A stretch of 12,100 nucleotides of DNA. Origin: Planococcus sp. (in: firmicutes) (GTDB taxonomy: Bacteria; Bacillota; Bacilli; Bacillales_A; Planococcaceae). Position 1 is the stretch's first letter; each line of letters starts with the position of its first letter. The notes under the pieces were generated by a model. It worked only from the letters and a program-made list of their open reading frames with translations. It searched no databases and was not told the DNA's origin. Location: contig JASKZU010000252.1 in the NCBI GenBank assembly GCA_030147455.1, positions 1 through 12,100 of the forward strand, in the 5' to 3' direction. Below, in pieces: positions 4,275 to 12,100 of this stretch. The translations under genes and the position numbers were made by a program.

Positions 4275-7034
4275 ATGAATTCCCAAAAATTTGTCGTTGT
4301 CGATATCGAAACAACGGGCCATTCCCCTGCAAAAGGTGACCGGATCATCCAATTGGCGATGGTAACAATCGAACAAGGCGAAATTATTGATACATATACA
4401 AAATTCATCAATCCAAAGCGAAAAATCCCTGCATTTATCCAGGATCTGACCAATATAACAGAACTCGATGTCCAAGACGCCGAGCCGTTTGAAGCATACG
4501 CTGAAGATGTATACAGCCGTTTGGAAGGCGCAGTGTTCGTAGCCCATAACATCCACTTTGATTTGCCGTTTTTACAGGCTGAACTGAAAAAAGCGGGTTT
4601 GCCTGCGTGGCACGGGCTCGCCATGGATACGGTCGAACTGGCGCGGCTTGTCTATCCGACAGCGTTCAGCTATAAATTGCAGGACATTGCCGCTGAGCAA
4701 GGAATCGAGCTGAAAAGCGCTCACCGGGCTGATGACGATGCGGTGGCGACTGCCGAGTTGTTTTTAAAGTCTATCGATGAATTAATCCAGTTGCCGTACG
4801 ACACACTAGTGCTGCTTCATAAACGGTCATTTGGGTTAAAGTCGGATTTGTCTGGCTTGATTTTCAGCATTACGCAGAAAAAACGCGACAGCCAGGCAGA
4901 CCGTTTTGGCCGTTTTCGGGGCATCCCGCTGCTGCCGAAGAGCGAAACGCTTACGACAGAACAAGCTGTCTTGCGAAACGGATGGCGCAACGGCCTGGAA
5001 ACCGTCAAACCTGGCTATGACAAGCGTCCAAGCCAAGTGGCGATGATGAAGGCAATCGACGGGGCCATCCGCGGAAACGAGGAGCTGGTCATCGAAGCAT
5101 CGACCGGCATGGGCAAAACGCTCGGTTATTTGTTGCCGGCAGCTGCTTATGCGAAAGAAACCGGAAAACAAGTGATCGTCAGTACGTACACAACCCATCT
5201 GCAGGATCAGCTCGTCTCAAAGGAAGTCGAGTTGGTTACAGAATTTTTAGGGGCGGATGTCCGCGTCTCGCTTATCAAAGGATTGGCGCACTATATTGAT
5301 TTGGCGCGCTTTTTTGAAATGCTCCACGGAGAAGACGAGTCCTATGACGAGACGTTCACCATCATGCAAATCCTGGTATGGCTCACCCAAACGCAGACCG
5401 GGGATTTGAACGAGCTGAACGTTTCAAGCGGCGGCCAATTGCTTGTTGATAAAGTCAGGCGGTCGCATTTGCGCAAACTAACACGTGACGAACAAGCGGT
5501 CGATTTTTACGAGCTGGCGTTAAAGCAAGCAGAACGCGCTCAAATCATCGTGACAAATCATGCGTTTTTGCTGAATCCGCATATGCAGAAAAGGGCAGTG
5601 CTGCAAAATGTCGATGCCTATATTTGGGATGAAGCGCACCAAGTCGTCCAGGCTGCGGTTGCCCATAAAGAAAAAACATTTGTCTATACGCAGTGGCGGT
5701 ATGTATTCGGCCAGTTGGGAACGTTTGACGAAAACCAGCTGTTCGCCAATTTTTACCGCTTGGCGCAGACGCATCGTTTCGCCGGAGTGCCAGACTTGCT
5801 GCAAATGGAATCGCTGTATATAAAGTACACGGCGCTGTTTGATGAAGTAGCAAGTGCTTTAGCGCTGGCATTCCAGCAGAAATTCCAGAACAGCCGCCAA
5901 AAAAAATGCGCTGCACTGTTGGATGAGCTGACCATCGACCGGGAGCCTTTCCTTAAATTGCTGCGCTTTTTAAACAGCTGGATCGACAACGCCCAAGTCA
6001 TTTTGCAAAAAGCCGAGCGCTTTACTGAACTAACGATGGCCGAACGGCTCACTGTAGCCGATTTTCGTTATTGGACAGAAGAACTGATTTTAAAAGCGGT
6101 GGAATTCAGCGAGATTTTCGTTTTTCCAAAAGAAGATGAAGTGTCATGGATCGAAGGCGACCTTCGCAGCATGCCGACCAGTTTATCGCTGTACAAAAGG
6201 CCTTATGAGGTCGTGTCGCTTGTCGACCAAGTCGTCGGGCAAGCACGTGGAAACAAAGCGCTTGTCTGGCTGTCGGGCACGATGAGCGTTCCGTCAAATG
6301 AACGGTTTATCGTCAGGCAGCTCGGTATCCCGGAACAGGTGCCGATCCGCAAATTCGAACCCCCCAATTCATTTTACGGCGGGGCGAAAGTATATATTGT
6401 GGAAGATATGCCGGATATCCAGCATGTTGCCCAGCAGGAATATATCGAATCGGTGGCAGATGCCGTCATACAAACTGTTCTCGTGACCGAAGGCCGCTGC
6501 TTTGTGCTCTTCACTTCACAGGACATGCTCCGGAAAACCGTTGATTTGATACAGGATTCCGGGCTGCTCGACGACTACATGCTATTCGCGCAAGGCATGT
6601 CTTCCGGCAGCCGGATGAAGTTGCTGAAGTCGTTCCAGCGTTTTCAGAAATCTGTGCTTTTCGGAACGAACAGCTTTTGGGAAGGCGTCGATGTGCCGGG
6701 AGATGCACTGCGTGCCGTCGTTGTCGTCCGACTGCCGTTTACTTCGCCTGAAGAACCGGTGTTCAAGGCGAAATCGCGGATCATTTCAAAAGAAGGCGTT
6801 AACCCGTTTCTTCATTATGCACTTCCGGAAGCGGTGCTTCGTTTACGCCAAGGCTTTGGCCGCCTGATCCGCTCCAAGGATGACAAAGGCTTGTTTATCG
6901 TATTGGACCGGCGCATCGAAACGAAATCCTACGGGCAGGAATTTTTGCAGGCATTGCCGGATGTCCCGGTAGCGAAAGTGTCTTTGGAAAAGATGGTAAC
7001 CGATATTGAACATTGGTATAATAAGCAAGGATAA
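4275..7034 (+). CDS. dinG: DinG-type protein: 3'-5' exonuclease fused to an XPD-like helicase domain
   Basis: This 919-residue protein combines an N-terminal DEDDh exonuclease like the polymerase III epsilon subunit (about 1-165) with a DinG/XPD superfamily 2 helicase (about 245-919), the layout of Bacillota DinG. Exonuclease residues are all present: D10-x-E12, D96 in NIHFD, and H150/D155 in HRADDD. Helicase motifs are also intact: Walker A ASTGMGKT (K281), DEAH at 452-455, motif VI QGFGRLIR (Q859 to R866). The E. coli-type iron-sulfur cysteines are missing: KGLAHYID (335-342) stands where a Cys would be, and only two Cys occur in the whole protein. From family knowledge, the Staphylococcus aureus homologue lacks the cluster and acts as a nuclease, so helicase activity here is doubtful while the ATPase motifs look functional. 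RBS AGAGGGG at 4264-4269; own promoter. Probable role in DNA repair/processing. Confidence 0.93.
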   Translation: MNSQKFVVVDIETTGHSPAKGDRIIQLAMVTIEQGEIIDTYTKFINPKRKIPAFIQDLTNITELDVQDAEPFEAYAEDVYSRLEGAVFVAHNIHFDLPFLQAELKKAGLPAWHGLAMDTVELARLVYPTAFSYKLQDIAAEQGIELKSAHRADDDAVATAELFLKSIDELIQLPYDTLVLLHKRSFGLKSDLSGLIFSITQKKRDSQADRFGRFRGIPLLPKSETLTTEQAVLRNGWRNGLETVKPGYDKRPSQVAMMKAIDGAIRGNEELVIEASTGMGKTLGYLLPAAAYAKETGKQVIVSTYTTHLQDQLVSKEVELVTEFLGADVRVSLIKGLAHYIDLARFFEMLHGEDESYDETFTIMQILVWLTQTQTGDLNELNVSSGGQLLVDKVRRSHLRKLTRDEQAVDFYELALKQAERAQIIVTNHAFLLNPHMQKRAVLQNVDAYIWDEAHQVVQAAVAHKEKTFVYTQWRYVFGQLGTFDENQLFANFYRLAQTHRFAGVPDLLQMESLYIKYTALFDEVASALALAFQQKFQNSRQKKCAALLDELTIDREPFLKLLRFLNSWIDNAQVILQKAERFTELTMAERLTVADFRYWTEELILKAVEFSEIFVFPKEDEVSWIEGDLRSMPTSLSLYKRPYEVVSLVDQVVGQARGNKALVWLSGTMSVPSNERFIVRQLGIPEQVPIRKFEPPNSFYGGAKVYIVEDMPDIQHVAQQEYIESVADAVIQTVLVTEGRCFVLFTSQDMLRKTVDLIQDSGLLDDYMLFAQGMSSGSRMKLLKSFQRFQKSVLFGTNSFWEGVDVPGDALRAVVVVRLPFTSPEEPVFKAKSRIISKEGVNPFLHYALPEAVLRLRQGFGRLIRSKDDKGLFIVLDRRIETKSYGQEFLQALPDVPVAKVSLEKMVTDIEHWYNKQG

Positions 7035-7077
7035 AGCGGGCAGCAATTTGCCCCCAATTGAAAGGAAGTGCCGAACA

Positions 7078-7248
7078 ATGGAGTCCAAAATCGAAGTATT
7101 AACGACAGTACAAGTCGACTATCAAGCTGATTTGTACAAAGTGGTCGATGCATTGAACCGGACATTGAAAGACCGTGATTTGATGTTTGGGCTGGCGCTC
7201 GATAAAGAAGACCAGTCAAAAGCGGTTTTTACAATCTATAAAACCTAG
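7078..7248 (+). CDS. ypmA: YpmA family small protein of unknown function
   Basis: A 56-residue protein in the position of B. subtilis ypmA (also about 56 residues), between dinG and ypmB. ATG 7078 is chosen because AAAGGAAG (7061-7068) lies upstream at suitable distance; an in-frame start at 7006 would overlap dinG and has no such site. No signal peptide, membrane segment or catalytic motif is seen. The sequence VQVDYQADLYKVVDALNRTL followed by FGLALDKEDQSKAVFTIYKT suggests a small alpha/beta cytoplasmic protein with an amphipathic helix. The function is unknown to me; the name rests on size, position and resemblance from memory. Confidence 0.85.
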   Translation: MESKIEVLTTVQVDYQADLYKVVDALNRTLKDRDLMFGLALDKEDQSKAVFTIYKT

Positions 7249-7256
7249 GTGATTAT

Positions 7257-7730
7257 ATGAAAGAATGGACAAAGTTTATTTTTGTGTTTCTCTCGTTTTT
7301 GGCAGTTGCCATCGTGGTCATCATTTTGTTCTTGGGCAACAAGCCGTTTTCCGAAGCCGAGCAGTCAGCGATTGACCGTGTAGAAGAGCAGGAGCTTCTT
7401 TCAGATGTTGACCGCGCTTACGTATATGCCAGTTCTGTACAATCGGTGACGGTACTTGGAACAGATGAAGAAGGCCGCTTGAAAGCTGTTTTCGTGCCGC
7501 AAGAAGGAGAACTTGAGGCACTGCTGCTCGACGGCCAAGTAACGGCTCAGCAAGCGCGTGACATTGTCCAGGGTGATATGGACGTCAAAAAAATCCTTCA
7601 CACGAGATTGGGCATGGAAACAGCTGGCCCTGTATGGGAGATAGCTTTTTTAAATGAGTCAGACCGCCTGAACTACGTGTATGTACTGGCGGAAGACGGC
7701 ACTTGGTGGAAACGCATACTGAATTTGTGA
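7257..7730 (+). CDS. ypmB: YpmB-like membrane-anchored protein of unknown function
   Basis: The 157-residue protein begins with a short charged stretch (MKEWTK), then one hydrophobic segment at about residues 7-27 without a cleavage site that stands out, so it is probably anchored with the C-terminal 130 residues outside the membrane. The soluble part contains VDRAYVYASSVQSVTVLGTDEEG and ends in a region (about 110-157: MDVKKILHTRLGMETAGPVWEIAF and YVYVLAEDGTWWKRIL) that resembles the PepSY/cystatin-like fold reported for B. subtilis YpmB. ATG 7257 follows ypmA by 8 bases, with AGGTGAT at 7247-7253 as ribosome-binding site. It is thus in an operon with ypmA and aspB (13-base gap). Function is unknown; a link to peptidase inhibition or envelope processes is only a fold-based guess. 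Confidence 0.85.
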   Translation: MKEWTKFIFVFLSFLAVAIVVIILFLGNKPFSEAEQSAIDRVEEQELLSDVDRAYVYASSVQSVTVLGTDEEGRLKAVFVPQEGELEALLLDGQVTAQQARDIVQGDMDVKKILHTRLGMETAGPVWEIAFLNESDRLNYVYVLAEDGTWWKRILNL

Positions 7731-7743
7731 AAGGGTTGAGAAC

Positions 7744-8934
7744 ATGTTGACATTAGCGAACCGTGTACAAACTTTATCGCCTTCAACCACTTTGGCGATT
7801 ACAGCAAAAGCAAACGAATTAAAAGCGCAAGGCGTCGATGTAATCGGCCTTGGAGCTGGAGAGCCGGACTATAACACGCCGCAAAACATTTTAGACGCGG
7901 CCACCCGTTCGATGCAAGAAGGCAAGACAAAATATACACCTGCCGGCGGACTTCCTGAACTGAAGCAAGCCATTATCGATAAATTGCAGCGCGACCAAGG
8001 ATTAAGCTATGAAAAGTCGGAAATCATGGTCGGCATCGGCGCAAAGCATGTGTTGTATACCTTGTTCCAGGTATTGCTCAATGAAGGCGATGAAGTTATC
8101 ATCCCGATTCCGTATTGGGTCAGCTACCCTGAACAAGTGAAATTGGCAGGAGGCGTGCCGGTATACATAGAAGCAACAGCCAGCCAGTCCTATAAAATCA
8201 CGCCGCAGCAATTGCGTGAAGCCATAACCAGCCGCACCAAAGCAGTAATCATCAATTCACCGAGCAATCCAACCGGCATGATTTACACGAAAGAAGAGCT
8301 GCAAGCGCTCGCTGAAGTATGCCGCGAAGCGGATGTGCTGATTGTTTCAGATGAAATTTATGAAAAGCTGATTTACGGAGATGCTGCGCACACGTCGATT
8401 GCGGAGCTGTCAGACGATGCCAAAAACCGCACGGTGCTCATCAACGGCGTTTCGAAATCACACTCGATGACAGGCTGGCGTATCGGCTATGCCGCAGGAG
8501 ATAAAGAACTCATCAAAGCGATGACAGACCTTGCTAGCCATTCTACTTCAAATCCGACAACTACTTCGCAGTACGCAGCAATTGAAGCTTATAATGGCCC
8601 ACAGGATGCTGTCGAAGAAATGCGCACGGCATTCGAAAGCCGCCTGGAAGCTATCTTCCCGAAACTTGAAGCGATTCCAGGATTCAAGGTCCTGAAGCCG
8701 CAAGGAGCGTTTTATTTACTGCCGGACGTTTCTGAAGCTGCAGAAAAAACCGGTTTTTCTTCTGTTGATGAATTTGCGCAGGCGCTGCTCGAACAAGCGA
8801 ATGTGGCGGTCATTCCAGGTTCAGGATTCGGCGCGCATGCAACGATGCGCTTGTCCTATGCCACATCACTTGAATTGCTCGAACAAGCAGTGGAACGCAT
8901 TGCGCAATTTGTTAAAGAAAACTGGAAAGAATAA
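7744..8934 (+). CDS. aspB: Aspartate aminotransferase (class I, PLP-dependent)
   Basis: AspB exchanges the amino group between aspartate/oxaloacetate and glutamate/2-oxoglutarate and is the main source of aspartate. It has 396 residues, close to the Bacillus enzyme (393). Seen: the N-terminal GLGAGEPDYNTP motif, YTPAGGLPELKQAI, the PLP-contacting SNPTGM with Asn, SDEIYEKLIYG (Asp and Tyr contact the cofactor), the PLP lysine K238 in GVSKSHSMTGWRIGY, and the substrate carboxylate arginine R369 in MRLSYATS. These fit the bacterial subgroup Ib aspartate aminotransferases. The start follows GAAAGGGTTGAG. It lies 13 bases after ypmB and 29 before asnS. Its product feeds PanD (upstream) and asparagine synthesis, so the neighbourhood has an aspartate theme, though the arrangement is conserved in Bacillales for reasons not evident from sequence. 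Confidence 0.95.
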   Translation: MLTLANRVQTLSPSTTLAITAKANELKAQGVDVIGLGAGEPDYNTPQNILDAATRSMQEGKTKYTPAGGLPELKQAIIDKLQRDQGLSYEKSEIMVGIGAKHVLYTLFQVLLNEGDEVIIPIPYWVSYPEQVKLAGGVPVYIEATASQSYKITPQQLREAITSRTKAVIINSPSNPTGMIYTKEELQALAEVCREADVLIVSDEIYEKLIYGDAAHTSIAELSDDAKNRTVLINGVSKSHSMTGWRIGYAAGDKELIKAMTDLASHSTSNPTTTSQYAAIEAYNGPQDAVEEMRTAFESRLEAIFPKLEAIPGFKVLKPQGAFYLLPDVSEAAEKTGFSSVDEFAQALLEQANVAVIPGSGFGAHATMRLSYATSLELLEQAVERIAQFVKENWKE

Positions 8935-8963
8935 GCATGATACATTTGGAGGCTGTTAGATAG

Positions 8964-10259
8964 ATGAAAAAAATTACTATTGCCGAGATGGCAAAATATA
9001 ACGGACAAACAATTAAATTAGGCGCTTGGATCGCCAACAAACGATCCAGCGGAAAAATCGCTTTTCTTCAGCTGCGTGACGGCTCTGGGTTTGTCCAGGG
9101 CGTTGTAGTCAAAGCGGAAGTCGGCGAAGAGGTATTTGCACAGGCAAAAGCGCTGACGCAGGAAACGTCGCTTTATGTGACGGGTGAAGTAAAAGAAGAT
9201 GAGCGCTCTGCATTTGGCTATGAACTTGCCATTACAGGCATTGAAGTGATCCATGAAGCAAAAGATTTCCCGATCACGCCGAAAGAGCACGGTACTGAAT
9301 TTTTAATGGACAACCGCCATTTATGGCTGCGTTCAAGAAAACAGCATGCCATCATGAAAATCCGCAACGAAATCATTCGTGCAACCTACGAGTTTTTCAA
9401 CGACAACGGATTTGTCAAAGTAGACCCGCCGATTTTAACGGGTTCATCTCCTGAAGGCACATCCGAACTATTTGCCACAAAGTACTTTGATGAGGACGCA
9501 TATTTATCGCAATCCGGCCAATTGTATATGGAAGCGGCTGCGATGGCACTGGGCAAAGTATTTTCATTCGGCCCGACGTTCCGTGCTGAAAAATCCAAAA
9601 CGCGCCGCCACTTGATCGAATTCTGGATGATCGAGCCGGAAATGGCATTCGTGGAACATGCAGAAAGCTTGGAAGTACAGGAGCAATACGTATCACATAT
9701 CGTGCAATCCGTGTTGAAAAATTGTACACTAGAGCTCGAGCGTCTCGGCCGCGATACATCGAAACTTGAAAAAATCAAGGCGCCGTTCCCGCGCGTCACT
9801 TACGATGAAGCGATCCAATGGCTGAATGCCAATGGATTTGACGACATCGAATGGGGAGAGGATTTCGGGGCGCCGCACGAGACGGCTTTAGCCGAAAGCT
9901 ATGATATGCCAATCTTCATTACACATTACCCGATCGGCATCAAGCCGTTCTATATGCAGCCGCATCCAGAACGCGATGACGTGGTCCTATGTGCAGACAT
10001 GATCGCGCCGGAAGGCTACGGTGAAATTATCGGAGGGTCTGAACGGATCCACGATTACGAACTGATGAAACAGCGCATCCAAGAGCACAATTTGGACGAA
10101 GCCGCATATGATTGGTATTTGGATATCAGCAAGTACGGAGCCGTTCCGCACTCTGGTTTCGGGCTTGGCCTCGAACGGACAGTAGCATGGATCAGCGGGG
10201 CGGAACACGTCCGCGAATCGATTCCATTCCCGCGCCTATTAAACCGTTTGTATCCGTAA
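8964..10259 (+). CDS. asnS: Asparaginyl-tRNA synthetase
   Basis: AsnRS charges tRNA-Asn with asparagine using ATP. It is a class IIb synthetase of 431 residues (B. subtilis 430). Seen: an N-terminal OB-fold anticodon-binding domain (about 14-105), the class II core with the PPILTGSSPEGTSELF substrate loop, motif 2 FRAEKSKTRRHLIEFWMIEPE (R207, E209), and motif 3 GFGLGLER at 398-405 ending in the ATP-binding R405. Motif and domain order distinguish it from AspRS, which in bacteria is much longer with an insertion domain. The ribosome-binding site TTTGGAGG (8945-8952) lies 11 bases before ATG 8964. The gap after aspB is too short for a T-box leader, so no tRNA-sensing control is seen; expression likely follows the upstream operon. 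A direct AsnRS does not exclude an additional GatCAB route elsewhere. Confidence 0.97.
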   Translation: MKKITIAEMAKYNGQTIKLGAWIANKRSSGKIAFLQLRDGSGFVQGVVVKAEVGEEVFAQAKALTQETSLYVTGEVKEDERSAFGYELAITGIEVIHEAKDFPITPKEHGTEFLMDNRHLWLRSRKQHAIMKIRNEIIRATYEFFNDNGFVKVDPPILTGSSPEGTSELFATKYFDEDAYLSQSGQLYMEAAAMALGKVFSFGPTFRAEKSKTRRHLIEFWMIEPEMAFVEHAESLEVQEQYVSHIVQSVLKNCTLELERLGRDTSKLEKIKAPFPRVTYDEAIQWLNANGFDDIEWGEDFGAPHETALAESYDMPIFITHYPIGIKPFYMQPHPERDDVVLCADMIAPEGYGEIIGGSERIHDYELMKQRIQEHNLDEAAYDWYLDISKYGAVPHSGFGLGLERTVAWISGAEHVRESIPFPRLLNRLYP

Positions 10260-10313
10260 GAAAAAATTATTCAAAGACAACTAGAAATTTGCATACAGAA
10301 AGGTGGTTGGGAT

Positions 10314-11015
10314 ATGAAACAATCTGACCGATTGCAGCAGTGGATCGAGCAGGGGAATGTGACCATTTCCCAGCTTTTTTTTCAGTTTTACCGGCGCTTG
10401 AAAGTCAGCGATGAAGAAGCGATGCTGCTGATGCAGATCCATTCTTTCCAGCAGGCAGGCAATGCATTTCCAACGCCTGAAGAAATCGCTTCCCGCATGT
10501 CGGCCTCTCATAATGATGTGACGACGATGATGCAAAAGCTTATGCAGCAAGGTTATATGTCGATTCGCCAGGACACGGTGGACGGCATGCTGACCGAAAT
10601 CATTTCCCTGCAGCCATTATGGGGAAAATTGGCTGAATGCTTGGAGCTGCAAGCGCAAACCGAAAAAGAGCATACGCAAAAAGAGCTGGAAGGCGAGGTC
10701 TTCCAATTGTTTGAACAGGAGTTTGGGCGCTTCCTGTCGCCAATGGAAATCGAAACAATTTCTATGTGGATGGACCAGGACGGCCATACACCGGATGTCA
10801 TTCGCATGGCATTGAAAGAAGCGGTTATCGCACAAAAAATCAGCTTGCGTTACGTTGACCGTATTTTGTTCGAGTGGAAAAAGAAAAACATTCGCACATC
10901 AAGCCAAGTAACGCGCCATGCCAGTTCGTTCCGTGAAAAAAATATCCGCATCCAGCCGCAGGAAAGCACCGCTAAAAAAGTGCAGTTCTATAATTGGCTG
11001 GAAGAGCGGAGCTAG
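10314..11015 (+). CDS. dnaD: DnaD-type replication initiation / primosome protein
   Basis: DnaD is an essential DNA-remodelling protein of low-GC Gram-positives that loads with DnaB and DnaI to recruit the replicative helicase at oriC and at restart sites. It has 233 residues (B. subtilis 232). Seen: an N-terminal winged-helix oligomerisation domain (about 1-105, with FPTPEEIASRMSASHNDVTTMMQKLMQQGYM), a charged Gln/Glu-rich linker, and the C-terminal DnaD domain (about 125-200) with GRFLSPMEIETISMW and the signature YVDRILFEWKKKNI (Y180, I184, W188), followed by a basic disordered tail that aids DNA binding. The start follows GAAAGGTGG (10299-10307). There are 54 bases between asnS and dnaD with no convincing promoter or terminator, so readthrough from asnS is likely. 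nth follows after 11 bases. Confidence 0.96.
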   Translation: MKQSDRLQQWIEQGNVTISQLFFQFYRRLKVSDEEAMLLMQIHSFQQAGNAFPTPEEIASRMSASHNDVTTMMQKLMQQGYMSIRQDTVDGMLTEIISLQPLWGKLAECLELQAQTEKEHTQKELEGEVFQLFEQEFGRFLSPMEIETISMWMDQDGHTPDVIRMALKEAVIAQKISLRYVDRILFEWKKKNIRTSSQVTRHASSFREKNIRIQPQESTAKKVQFYNWLEERS

Positions 11016-11026
11016 CAGGTGATTCC

Positions 11027-11707
11027 ATGATGACCAAAAAAGAATGGCTCTATTGTCTCGAAGAAATGGACCATATGTTTCCAGACGCCCATTGCGAACT
11101 GATTCACCGCAATCCTTTTGATTTAGTTATCGCTGTATTGCTTTCGGCGCAGTGCACCGACAAACTCGTCAATAAAGTGACAGCAGATCTTTTCCAGAAA
11201 TACCACACGCCGCAGGATTATCTTTCTGTCCCGCTCGAGGAATTGCAGGATGATATCCGGTCGATCGGCTTGTTCCGGAACAAAGCCAAAAACATTCAAG
11301 CGCTTAGCCGCATATTGATCGAGCAGCACGACAACCGTGTGCCGGAAGACCGCGACTTGCTGATGGCACTGCCGGGAGTCGGGCGGAAAACCGCCAACGT
11401 AGTCGTATCAGTAGCGTTCAACAAACCGGCACTTGCTGTGGATACGCATGTAGAACGTGTATCCAAAAGGCTCGGGCTGTGCCGCTGGAAAGATTCACCT
11501 TTGCAAGTAGAAGAAGCAATTATGAAAAAAACACCGGCCGAAGACTGGTCGAAGACGCATCATCAAATCATCTTTTTCGGCCGCTACCATTGCAAGGCGC
11601 AAAATCCTGGATGCCATGTCTGCCCATTGTTCGATAATTGCCGTGAAGGCAAAAAACGCGATAAAAAAGGGCTTGTTAAACATGACGCTGTCTCGAAAAT
11701 CAATTGA
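11027..11707 (+). CDS. nth: Endonuclease III (DNA glycosylase/AP lyase)
   Basis: Nth removes oxidised pyrimidines from DNA and cuts the abasic site by beta-elimination in base excision repair. The protein is 226 residues from ATG 11027; a second ATG at 11030 is also possible, since AGGTGA (11018-11022 region) serves both. Seen: the SAQCTDKLVNKVT helix, the helix-hairpin-helix LPGVGRKTANVV with catalytic lysine K121, the catalytic aspartate D139 in VDTHVERVSKRLG, and the [4Fe-4S] pattern C-x6-C-x2-C-x5-C at 189, 196, 199 and 205. All the key residues of the E. coli enzyme are kept. It lies in the dnaD-nth-ypoC series, and its end overlaps ypoC by 26 bases. The basic C-terminal tail GKKRDKKGLVKH also occurs in Bacillus homologues. 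Confidence 0.96.
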   Translation: MMTKKEWLYCLEEMDHMFPDAHCELIHRNPFDLVIAVLLSAQCTDKLVNKVTADLFQKYHTPQDYLSVPLEELQDDIRSIGLFRNKAKNIQALSRILIEQHDNRVPEDRDLLMALPGVGRKTANVVVSVAFNKPALAVDTHVERVSKRLGLCRWKDSPLQVEEAIMKKTPAEDWSKTHHQIIFFGRYHCKAQNPGCHVCPLFDNCREGKKRDKKGLVKHDAVSKIN

Positions 11708-12017
11708 TTTCGCAACGGCTCCTTATTTTGAGAAGTGGAAAGAACTGGCGATAGACCTCCATGGCTGTTTGACAGAGCGCAAGGAAGATTGCCGAAGTTT
11801 AGTCGAATCGGGCCATCATTTGTATAAAGACCTGCAAAGCCTATTAGCCAAAATGTTTGGTGAAAATCGGCCAGCTCCGCTGAACGAAGAGGACAGGCTC
11901 GCATTCGTGATGAACTCGCGCAGTACGCATGCTGCTTACCGTCAGCTGGAGCAGCTGTTTGCAGAACTGAAAAAGAAAGTGGCGCGCGAGAAGATCCGTT
12001 ATCCGGAAGACCGCTAG
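11682..12017 (+). CDS. ypoC: YpoC-like conserved protein of unknown function
   Basis: A 111-residue protein in the position of B. subtilis ypoC, directly after nth. ATG 11682 is chosen because AAAAAAGGG lies about 10 bases upstream (11663-11671); an in-frame ATG at 11616 would give 133 residues but overlap nth by 92 bases without a clear ribosome-binding site. The protein is soluble and helix-rich, with many charged residues (FEKWKELAIDLHGCL, LEQLFAELKKKVAREKIRYP); no signal peptide, membrane helix or catalytic motif is seen. The RKEDCRSLVESGHHLYKDL segment has one Cys and two His but no repeated metal pattern. The function is unknown to me. The 26-base overlap suggests translational coupling with nth. 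The gene symbol rests on location and general resemblance only. Confidence 0.72.
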   Translation: MTLSRKSIDFATAPYFEKWKELAIDLHGCLTERKEDCRSLVESGHHLYKDLQSLLAKMFGENRPAPLNEEDRLAFVMNSRSTHAAYRQLEQLFAELKKKVAREKIRYPEDR

Positions 12018-12051
12018 AAATAGCAAAGTGAAAGATCAAAGCCGATACACT

Positions 12052-12084
12052 AACACACGGAAACTTGTTTCCGTGTGTTTTTTT
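12052..12084 (+). terminator. Intrinsic terminator after ypoC
   Basis: AACACACGGAAA (12052-12063), a CTTG loop and TTTCCGTGTGTT (12068-12079) form a perfect 12-bp stem running into a T tract (12078-12084). It ends the dnaD-nth-ypoC transcript and lies 34 bases after the ypoC stop. Confidence 0.93.
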
Positions 12085-12100
12085 GATTCAAAAAACCCCT
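12085..12100 (-). terminator. Possible 3' edge of a minus-strand terminator (partial)
   Basis: Read on the minus strand, the last bases are AGGGG followed by TTTTTTGAATC. A G-rich end directly followed by six Ts looks like the right arm and U-tract of a terminator for a convergent gene beyond the window; in B. subtilis the convergent neighbour of ypoC is ponA. The left arm is outside the window, so this is weakly supported. Confidence 0.35.

Noticed and set aside
8935..8963. A T-box riboswitch for asnS
   Set aside because: The gap is 29 bases, far too short, and no T-box core sequence or terminator is present.
10260..10313. A promoter in the asnS-dnaD gap
   Set aside because: AT-rich, but no pair of -35 and -10 hexamers at acceptable spacing stands out.

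Overview
The window reads as a chromosomal housekeeping segment from a low-to-mid GC Gram-positive bacterium of the order Bacillales. Protein similarity recalled from Bacillus subtilis and a GC content near one half fit a Planococcaceae-like relative such as Planococcus. That placement is inference; no rRNA is present. All recognised genes lie on the + strand, and their order follows the B. subtilis block bshA-cca-birA-pan-dinG-ypmA-ypmB-aspB-asnS-dnaD-nth-ypoC. There is no sign of phage, insertion sequence, CRISPR or recent transfer.

Layout: (1) 1-2693, the end of bshA (bacillithiol synthesis), then cca (tRNA CCA end) and birA (biotin ligase/repressor), closely packed with cca and birA overlapping. 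(2) 2694-2909, a structured leader of about 180 nt with its own candidate promoter. (3) 2910-4133, panC and panD (pantothenate/CoA precursors), closed by a strong terminator. (4) 4275-7034, dinG, an exonuclease-helicase fusion with its own extended -10 promoter. (5) 7078-10259, ypmA, ypmB, aspB and asnS in close series. (6) 10314-12017, dnaD (replication restart/initiation), nth (base excision repair) and ypoC, ended by a terminator. The last bases look like the terminator tail of a convergent minus-strand gene.

The most interesting part is the panC leader. B. subtilis has panB between birA and panC; here panB is absent and a 216-nt non-coding stretch takes its place. Right at the predicted transcript 5' end is a hairpin with two bulged adenosines on opposite strands, 5 bp apart. 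This resembles the 'pan motif', an orphan RNA element known upstream of pantothenate genes. It is followed by an antiterminator (15 bp with two bulges) that is mutually exclusive with a 9-bp intrinsic terminator, and then by a hairpin that buries the panC ribosome-binding site. The loop of the first hairpin could also pair with the antiterminator arm. Together these suggest a compact riboregulator of panCD whose ligand is unknown to me.

Pathway links: PanD makes beta-alanine from aspartate, PanC joins it to pantoate, and AspB (downstream) makes aspartate. Pantoate supply must come from a panB (and a ketopantoate reductase) located elsewhere, or from uptake.
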